Assembly: GCF_036785885.1 (NCBI RefSeq)
Contig: NC_092323.1
Coordinates: forward strand, 1,838,501-1,902,500
From: Coffea arabica
Taxonomy: Eukaryota; Streptophyta; Magnoliopsida; Gentianales; Rubiaceae
Reading direction: 5' to 3'
Length of the DNA: 64,000 nucleotides
In this document: in pieces, positions 56,281-64,000 of the stretch
Numbering within the stretch: position 1 is the first letter of the stretch
Layout: each line of letters begins with the position of its first letter
Program-made: the position numbers and the translations under genes
Notes under the pieces: generated by a model
Seen by the model: only the letters and a program-made list of their open reading frames with translations
Databases searched by the model: none
Told to the model about the DNA's origin: nothing

Positions 56281-59248
56281 ACCAAATTTTTCTCCAGAAA
56301 TTTTGAAGCTCTACTCCTCTAGCCAAAGCCCATAATCTGGTATCGTGTTATGGAGTAAGACGACAAAATTGTTCTCCGGGTTCTTTCTGCAGAACCAGTA
56401 ACGAGTATCGGCGTCTGTAGCTTTGACGGTGAGAGTTTTGCTTGCAACTTAAAATCTGAACCTTGGTGGACCAGAGTAGGATCCAGGACGTGTCACGGGT
56501 CACGCCCCAGCCCAGTAATCTGACATTTACTATGACAAAAAAAAGGAAGAAAATAATAGAAAAGAAAATCTTTCTCCATCAATAATAACAATTATTAAAC
56601 ATATAGACTAAGGGTGAACGCTCGGGATCCACGTCGGACATGGTCATCCTCCGCGTGGCGAGATGGGATTGGCTCAATGTTGACGTGGCGCGAATTGATT
56701 AGTTGTCAATTGTGCTTGTTGCACGTGATTCTGCCTCCCCTTCCTTTGTCCTGTCTTTCGTTGCTTCCGGTTCTGTGATGTCTTTTCTTCCTTCCGCTTC
56801 ATCAGCTTCCTCTCTACCCACTCCAACCTGCTTCTTTTTTTTCCGGCCACATATTGGTGTTGTTTCCACTCCAAAATTTACCTTGGTTGCACCTGATTTT
56901 TTCTCTCCTCTCTCATTCGTTCATCTTTCCTTCCGCTTGTTTTTGCTACTGTGTTGCTTTCTGTCCACTTCTTTCTCCCTTTTCGGCCAGACCCTAAGGC
57001 TGTTTCAGCCAGACAATTGACTTCCTCTTTGTTTCTTGCTCTTCCTCTGTTGTCAGAGAGCAGGTGAGTTGCTCTTGCAAACAGCTGCCCATGTCAAATC
57101 ACACCCACCTTTCTTCGATTTTTTGTCACAAATGGTCTAGGGTTACAAAATTTACTGTCCTCTCTCTCTCTCTCAAGACTTCTGCTGTCCCTCTCTTTCT
57201 TCTCTTCCTCTCAGTAGCTTGTCTCTTTTCCAGTTCTTCCTCTTTTTTTTTCCTCCAATAAAATACTCGTGCTTCCGTTTGCTTTGGTAAATCGTTATTT
57301 GTATCAAAGAAGGGCTTGGAGTTCTTTTTTTTCAGTTCTTTCGTTCTTTAGTCTTCGATCTAACTATGTATTTTACTCATTGCTGTTTTTTATGTTTGAA
57401 GCAAGTGTTCTTTAGATGGGCGATAATACAGACGAAGGAAAGAGATCTAAGGTAATAAATCTTTTTTTTGAGCCAAGAATTTAGAACTCCGTGTTTGATA
57501 TACTTACTTTTCATACTTTTATGTTTTCATTTATGGTTTTAGAGATTTGATTGATAACTTTTTTTTTTTATTATTGTGAAAGGAATTTTCTCTTTTATTC
57601 CATTCGATTCACAATTTTTCCCTCTATTGTACAGAGAGCAGATAGTGTCAACAGATGAAAGGAAGATAAACCTGGTTCTTTTATTTTTTGAAGTAAAATT
57701 GACGGGAAGGAGCAAAAAAGATTTAACTTTTTTAAGTTTGAGTTTTTCTTTAGTTTATTTTTGAATCATTTTTCTAATTCTATGCTAAACTATACCTCCA
57801 AGTTTCTACTTTCTCTTCGTTTTTTCCTTTTTATTGAAGGTTAAAGGTTTTAATGTCTTGTTTAGTTATTGGTTTTGTTGCTGCTCGTAGTCTTACTTTG
57901 ACATTGCTTTCCTTTGAATATTTGTAAGTGTTTTTTGATCTCTCAGTTTTGTTATTTGTAAGTGGTTTGGTTTCATTTTGCATCATCCAAAACTTTCTAA
58001 TGCTAATTTCATTCATAGTTGGTTTGCCCTTTATATTTTCCTCTTAGTGGGTTTTTCAATGCGATGCTTTTTTTAATTAATTATCTATTTTTAAACTTGG
58101 GTCTACGGAAAAAGATAAGTGAGCCAAACAAAAGTTACATATAGCCTAATGTTAATTGAAGCATATGGTAGTGGAATCCAATATAATCCAGCTCTTTATC
58201 TTCTGCTTACATATACATATATATACATATATTTGCGTATTATTACTTCTTCGTCTTTCACTATTGAATTTCAATACATGGTTTATTTGTCTTTTGCATT
58301 GTGTTTTATAGTGAAAAATTTGTGAAAACTTACTGTTTGTGTTGTCTTTGTCTATCCACTTGGAAACATTCACAGATACGTTAAGTGATCCAAGAGTACT
58401 TGAAAACTACTAATCGCATGCCCATGATAGTTTTGGTCAATTTCACTGTTCTCATGGAAAAATAAATTCTTTGAAATCTGTCAAAATCCCTTGAACAGCA
58501 TTTTTTCAAAATGGATAATCTCTTATTAAAGCTATGGTATATGTATTATGAAGGCTTTCATGGAATTGTGATAAAGTTTGAGGTAGTGATAGAAGATATG
58601 CCTCGGGCTGCGAAGTGTTTGGAGATTTTTCTTTGAGGACGTTGATAATGGTAGATGTATTTAGTATTGAGTGATGTGGTATAGCTTTTGATAGATTGTG
58701 ATTTACCTTAGTTGTGGCCTTAGAGTGGTCCATTAGTTGTGACCTTAGAATCCAGTGATTTTGTGTAGTGCATTTGAGTTGTTTGAGAAAATGTCTAAGT
58801 GAAAATTTCATCCAATTTATGGTGATCTTATAATAGAACTTAAGGCTATCTATAACTGAGTGTTACCATGCAAAATATAGTGATGTTGCCCTATAATTGG
58901 GACTGATATTTGAAGAATTGCAGATAAATTGTATTCTCTATGACTCTCTGATTGACAGTACAAAGAAATTTTTATTATGACTTTTTGCAGATCTGCATTA
59001 GCTGCATCAACAGTATCCATGTTGACCGTTGTTTAAAATGAGGAGAATTTTGAGTTTTTCAGTGACTGTTAGAGTAAAACATTTGATACATGACATTGAA
59101 AGTAGACTGGTATGATTGCAAGGCTGGTTGATTGCTGTTATTGGAATGGTATTAAAATGTAAATAGCTGTGATCTTTCATTTATCTTTCAAAAAGGGTTG
59201 GCTAAAAAGTCTCACTTTAAATTCATGTCACTATTGTGCACTTTGGTT
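56281..59248. other. YrdC upstream region, then a pyrimidine-rich leader-like stretch
   Basis: 56281-56700 is presumably the YrdC promoter. From 56700 to about 57420 the plus strand is rich in CT tracts, like a plant 5' leader. A short open segment, ATG at 57417 encoding MGDNTDEGKRSK, ends at a GTAATA donor. It could be a first exon of some gene, but I found no continuation. From 57450 to 59248 there is AT-rich intron-like DNA and no recognised exon; in particular no RIC1 N-terminal exon is visible. Confidence 0.35.
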
Positions 59249-59717
59249 TAGGGGTGCTAGCAAGTCAAGCTGCTCGCGAGTAGTTTGATCAAAAACTTGA
59301 CTCGAGCTCGATTTTGCAAGTCAAGCTGCTCGCGAGTAGTTTGATCAAAAACTTGACTCGAACTCGATAAAATCGAGCTCGAGTTACACGTTAAATTTAA
59401 CGAGTTGAGTTCGAGCTCAATAAATAAGTACTCGAGTGCTCGCCGAGTTTAATCGAGCTTTCATATTTTATTTATATTTTATTATATACTATATATTTTT
59501 TAAAAAAATTATAGATTTATTTCAAAACTCGAGCTCGAACTCGAGTAGCTCGGGCTTGATATTTACTCGAGCTTATTCGAGCTCAAACGAGTCGAGCTCG
59601 AGTTTAGTTTTATTTCATCGAGTCGAGCTCGAGTCCAAATTTTTTTACTCAATCGAGCTCGAGTAGCACAAATTTTGATAGAGCTCGACTCGGCTCGATA
59701 GCACCTCTACTTTGGTT
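59241..59717. mobile_element. Non-autonomous hAT element with 8-bp target duplication
   Basis: The body is 59249-59709 (461 bp) between direct repeats CTTTGGTT (59241-59248 and 59710-59717). The ends TAGGGGTGCTA and, complemented, TAGAGGTGCTA are 11-bp inverted repeats with one mismatch. An 8-bp target duplication and short inverted ends are hAT hallmarks. The interior is packed with CTCGAGCTCG-like motifs and carries a 56-bp tandem duplication starting at 59261 and 59317. There is no coding capacity. It lies 60 bp upstream of the first visible RIC1-like exon. Confidence 0.82.
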
Positions 59718-60624
59718 CATTCTTCATAACGTAATGCTTCATTTGTTTCTGGCGATTTTTCCTGCCTTCTTTGCAGACATCTTCTTTTTATCTTCATATT
59801 TATAAGATCCGTTTCACAGAAAATAAAATACAAATTTTAGGAAAGCAGCCATCCGATTTATTTCTTGCTACCATTTCTTTAGTTCTAAGTGAGCAGATCC
59901 CTTTTGCAGGCAAGAGTATGACATTGTAAGTGTGCGTACACAGTTCCCTTGGAAATTGTAATTGAATTTCAAGCTTCGCAGTTTTCATTTCCCTCTTTGA
60001 TGGCTGAATATTGTTTTGAATATGCATTAAATTTGAAATGCTTTGCTGTATAAGCTTCTAACAACCCAAGCAGTAAAATAATATGGTCTAGCAATTTGTT
60101 TGGATCATAACATTTAAGGGCTTTGATATGCTAATGGCTTATTTTCTAAGATCAAAGCTCTTTGGGAAGCTGCAGTAAGGATTGCAGGCTATATAAAATG
60201 TTATTTGGAAGGTCTAATGCATGCATTCTGCTTTCTGGTACAATTTGATGGAAAGATATTGCATATGCAAGGTAAATGCTGCTCTAAGTGTTTGCATAAC
60301 CAATTGGACACCTTGCATCCCTCTGGTCTTCTTGAATGTTTAGCTGTGATCATACTGCTTCTCAAAAGTAGTCAGACAGTTGGATGTGATGTGTTACCAG
60401 GGATTCTTAAATCATTTTCCAGGTGTTTGAAACTCAACCTTTTAGGTTCTAAGGGTACATATCCTAGCTCTTAAAATTTATTGTGTCTATTCTAGATACT
60501 AAACCTTTTCGCCAGGTAAAACTCATAATTTAAAGTTAGGCTTTTTGAAAGTTGTATGAGCCTCCAAAATTTGTACATATCTGAATATGCTGAAGTGTCC
60601 GGTGCTATTTTGTTTCAACAACAC

Positions 60625-60856
60625 TCTAATCCAAAAATGATTTTATTTAGTATAAGAAGTTTGAATGCGGAGTGATGAATGAATAGACATTGTTTGAAAC
60701 TTTTGAGTTTTCTTAAAAATTAGTGTGTCTGCTTTAATGTTCTAATCCAAAAATGATTTTATTTAGTATAAGAAGTTTGGATACGGAGTGATGAATGATT
60801 AGACATTGTTTGAAACTTTTGAGTTTTCTTAAAAATTAGTGTGTCTGCTTTAATGT
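60625..60856. repeat. 116-bp tandem duplication in a RIC1-like intron
   Basis: The unit starting TCTAATCCAAAAATGATTTT at 60625 repeats from 60741 with a few differences, ending near GTGTCTGCTTTAATGTCATC. It is intronic or non-coding. Confidence 0.75.
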
Positions 60857-61284
60857 CATCGTTAAAGTTATTTGTAATAAAGAAACTGCACTTTCTACTA
60901 TGATTTGTTTTTGTTGTTCTTTTTAATAGCTTGATGTTTTCTTGGGGTTTGGGTCACTGCTGGTTTTGAGGGCTGATATACAGATACAAAATGTGCGTAT
61001 TTGAGACCTCAGGGCTGAAATTCATTTTCTGTATTTTATTGGCCCAGAAATTTGGACCTTGGAGATGAAGGATTTCATTTGTATATTTGTCAACATGCTA
61101 TAGTTTTTAATGCCAATATGTCAAAGGGTTACTTTAGATAGGGAACAAGATCTCATAAGATCTTGCATGTTAATGAATGTCTAGGCTTGCGGAATTGTTT
61201 ACACAAGCCACTAATGTTTTTACAGTATACCTTTAGAAGAAAGATCTGCTAAGTTGCCAGTTATAGTATAAGATCTTGTCATAA

Positions 61285-61320
61285 TATATATGTGTGTGTG
61301 TGTGTGTGCGTGTGTATATA
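61285..61320. repeat. TG microsatellite
   Basis: An interrupted TG dinucleotide run flanked by TATA repeats, within the presumed intron between RIC1-like exons. Confidence 0.8.
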
Positions 61321-62898
61321 TTGGTGTAGATAAGCTTTCAGCTTTCAGACATCACTGCAACTGATGTTATGAGGTACTTTTCAGTTGCATATTTTAAGCT
61401 TTAAGCTTTTGGACTTCTGTGCATGTGATATTACTAATAAGGTCCTTTCCTGCTATAGATTGATGGTTGTGTTTCACCAAGTACAACTTATCATTGAGTA
61501 GTAAATCTGATAAAAGGAATCGTGGTTACATGTTTACATGCGCAAGAATCTACTCAATTCAAAGGATCAAGATATAATCGAAATGTTGATACTCCAAAAT
61601 TTTGGTTTTTGGTTATATTTCACATACCTTAGAGGCAAATCACCAGAGAAATTCATAAGTTCATATAAGTGCTTTTTTTTTTTTGTAAGAAACGGGATCC
61701 AGAAGTTTGACAATCTGATATATTTGTGTCCAGAAGTTTGAAATTTATATGATGTTTGACAATCTGATATATTTGTGTATTTCATTCCAGATGAATTTCT
61801 GATACTATTTTATTTTTGCTGTTGTCAGGAGCAACATTATCTGTGATAACAAACATATGATTGTTGGACTTTCTGATGGATCATTGTATAATATATCATG
61901 GAAGGGAGAGGTAATGTGAATGTAGCAGTTCCTCCATGTCTTTCAAATGCACATTGAAGAAGCATATTTGTAGCTTAGGTGCTGAATTCATTTTTTAGCA
62001 CAATTATAAAATGTTGTGTTTATTCCCTTTCTACTTGCTTAACATGATGATGTTAATGGAGATTGGAAAGCATCCAAAAACCCGCATCTCCCGCTAAAAA
62101 AGGTTCAATCAGGTTATCATTTAACTTATTCTGTGATGCAGTTCTGTGGGGTTGTTGATCTTGACATTTCACTCTCTGATGGAAGTGGAGCTGATAAATT
62201 GTCTCATTCTTTGGACAATGGTCTTCCTTCTAATGGAGCACAAGGTGTTTCTCTGCCCATGAATTATATAAGGAAGAAGTCTGCTATTGTGCACATGGAG
62301 TTTTCCTTCTCACTGAGGTTACTGTTTTTGCTCTTTTGTGATGAACAACTTGTGTCATGTTCTGCAAGTAAGAAAGGATTAAAGCAAGCTGATTTAATTA
62401 AAGTTGAAAAGAAACTGGCATATGGTTATGCTGTATGTGCCCCAGTTGCTTCGGAGCAACAAATTCTTGTTGTGGGTACAAAAAGGGGAGATGTTGAATT
62501 GTATGACCTCACAGATTCTGCTTTCCTTGTTCGTGCTGTTTCTTTATATGACTGGGGGTAAGTGCTCTGTTTTAAATTGCACGGAAGAATACTTATTTGC
62601 TGCATTCAACCTTCTCCTTTAACAATCAGGCTGTCTCGAGCAACTGCGTTCAACATTATAACTTCGTACTTTTTGCATGATCTTCTAGGCATTCATCAGC
62701 TCAACTTCCACAACCTAAACATTCAAGATGAAAACTAAACTTGTTTGCTTTTCATATTTACAATGTCTGTATAATTACAACTTCTTTCCAGTACTACTAA
62801 TTTTTTCCTCAAATTCCTGTATGATATAGCTCAATTTTCTACCACTAATTTTCATTTTCGCCAATATTACTAGCTAAACGTTAATTGAGCATGTATAC

Positions 62899-62928
62899 CA
62901 CCGCGCACAGCGCGGTGTTACCACCTAG
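62899..62928 (+). mobile_element. Helitron 3' terminus
   Basis: An 8-bp stem with a 3-base loop, CACCGCGC-ACA-GCGCGGTG (62899-62917), is followed 8 bases later by CTAG at 62925-62928 and then a host T. This is the canonical Helitron 3' end. The element would extend leftwards and thus include the RIC1-like exons and the hAT insertion. Its 5' TC end was not identified. Confidence 0.72.
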
Positions 62929-62929
62929 T

Positions 62930-64000
62930 TGTTGATGAGAGGAAATAATGGATTGGGTGGTATATCAGGAGAGAATGCAAGTAAAATAATAAGTTCGAGA
63001 TCTTTCACTTACACTAACAAATATGAATTTAAAATAATAGTATTAAGGGCATCCAATGAAGTTGTAATTTGGTGTCATTATTTTAAAATTCAAATTAAAA
63101 GTTCAAAAAATAACATAGAATTTTTATTTCAAGATCCAATTGCCACGTCTCTCTCTTTATTATTATATTATTGTATAGATAAAGTGTTACATTTCAAAAT
63201 CGTCTCGACTTTACTATCAGGTAATATCTCTTCCATAGAGACAAGTAACGTTGCGCTATTTTATTCAACTTCACTGTTGGCATTACTTGAGCTTGAGTCT
63301 TGAATCGAAAAAGACCATTACTCAAATCTCATCTCATCTCTCCTGTACACGTTGAGATGTCCAACTATCTCATTCGATACCAGCTCTTTTGGAAATTGGA
63401 TGCAGTTACTAATTCATGATCTGACATATATAGAATGAAAGCTTTATTCTCGATTCTACGAGAATTTTTATGAAAGCCTTTCACTTGCTTCTTTTCGATG
63501 GAATTTTGATTTTTCCAGAATATATCTTAATTTTTGGCCATCGCCCTTTCTAACGAAATCAGAGAATAAATGAAAATAGATAAACCACCACGAAACTAAA
63601 GCAAATTTTTTGTTTGGACAGTGGAGTTTTTTCAAAAAAACAAAATGCTACGGGATGTTTTTAGAGGCTTTTTAAACAATCTGACTAACGCGTGTCAATT
63701 AAACATCCAATAATAAAGGCCTCAAATGTTATTTTGCAAAGTAGCATACTCCATCCGTCCCACTTTGCGATAGAGGGAGTAATTAATTTAAGAAAATATC
63801 TAAATATAAGAAATCTTGGTGTTATTTTCCAAAGGAAAATATTATTTACACTCATTTTCTAGAATCACACTTCTAATGTCATTGTAATCACATAATTTTT
63901 ATTTATTATATTATATGATAAAACAAGTAACGAGAGTATAAACAACAAAAGTTGAGTGTAAATAACCTATTCTGTTCAAAAAATGTATAAGGATTGAAAA
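62930..64000. other. Terminal intergenic DNA
   Basis: No gene recognised; in particular, no further RIC1 exon. A short Stowaway-like remnant TACTCCATCCGTCCCACTTT...AGAGGGAGTA lies at about 63747-63781, probably a heavily deleted MITE. Confidence 0.4.

Larger units (their letters stand above)
59777..62557 (+). pseudogene. RIC1 homologue, three internal exons only
   Basis: Exons 59777-59925 (TSSFYLHIYKIRFTENKIQI, then LFLATISLVLSEQIPFAGKS), 61829-61910 (SNIICDNKHMIVGLSDGSLY) and 62142-62557 (FCGVVDLDISLSDGS to VELYDLTDSAFLVRAVSLYD, ending in W) match a continuous part of plant RIC1, roughly residues 90-310. RIC1 is a large WD-repeat subunit of the RIC1-RGP1 exchange factor for RAB6-type GTPases. 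Splice sites are canonical, phases agree and no stop interrupts the exons. However, the conserved N-terminal exons are absent from the 3.5 kb upstream, and the expected next exon (GPVSCIAWTPDNSAF-like) is absent from the 1.4 kb downstream. A Helitron 3' end follows at 62928. It is most likely a captured gene fragment; a real gene broken by insertions or with very long introns is the alternative. Confidence 0.65.

Noticed and set aside
60205-60474. 89-codon plus-strand frame between RIC1-like exons
   Set aside because: No similarity to RIC1 or any family I know, and it lies between two exons that join in phase; intronic.
1-64000. CRISPR arrays, operons, riboswitches, LTR elements, viral insertions
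   Set aside because: None seen; repeats found are microsatellites, short tandem duplications or transposon ends, and the gene structures are those of a plant nucleus.

Overview
The window is nuclear DNA from a flowering plant, almost certainly a eudicot. It carries AT-rich intergenic DNA, multi-exon genes with GT-AG introns, a chloroplast ribosomal protein with a transit peptide, a class III peroxidase, DUF3339 proteins, and plant-type LINE, SINE, Helitron, MULE, hAT and Stowaway insertions. I cannot fix the species; the repeat style looks asterid-like (inference). All exon coordinates were read by eye from splice sites and from agreement with the protein families.

Layout. 1-8.3 kb: three small DUF3339 membrane-protein genes (-, +, -) with a SINE and a MITE-like insertion between them. 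9.7-11.7 kb: a two-exon NTF2 gene (-). 12.05-18.63 kb: a full-length, apparently intact LINE (-) with a 13-bp target duplication, inserted just upstream of NTF2. 18.6-26.8 kb: gene-poor DNA holding a tRNA-Ser relic, several MITEs, a 1.04-kb foldback MULE with a 9-bp target duplication and a related second copy. 26.8-30.35 kb: a three-exon nodulin-like/MFS transporter (NFD4-like, +). 31.4-32.8 kb: a class III peroxidase (-). 35.5-37.2 kb: a ZNF511-type three-finger protein (+). 37.9-40.2 kb: a non-autonomous Helitron with a decayed RPA1-like gene. 40.7-41.15 kb: SEC61 gamma (+). 41.87-42.3 kb: rearranged plastid DNA (atpI joined to atpE/atpB). 43.2-44.7 kb: plastid ribosomal protein bL27 (-). 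45.07 kb: tRNA-Leu(AAG) (-). 45.9-48.8 kb: a seven-exon gene for a 192-aa conserved protein without a function I recognise (-). 50.2-51.2 kb: an intronless, GC-rich ribonucleotide reductase small subunit (-). 52.3-56.3 kb: a nine-exon YrdC/Sua5-domain organelle protein (-). 59.8-62.6 kb: three internal exons of a RIC1 homologue followed by a textbook Helitron 3' end, which looks like a captured gene fragment.

How the genes relate. This is an ordinary set of unlinked housekeeping genes: nuclear transport, ER translocon, plastid translation, tRNA modification, dNTP supply. They are separated by transposons; there is no operon or obvious gene cluster apart from the DUF3339 trio. I saw no CRISPR array, no LTR element and no convincing new defence or biosynthetic system. 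The most unusual items are the intact LINE with a long second open frame over ORF1, the two Helitrons with host-like cargo, and the chimeric plastid insertion.
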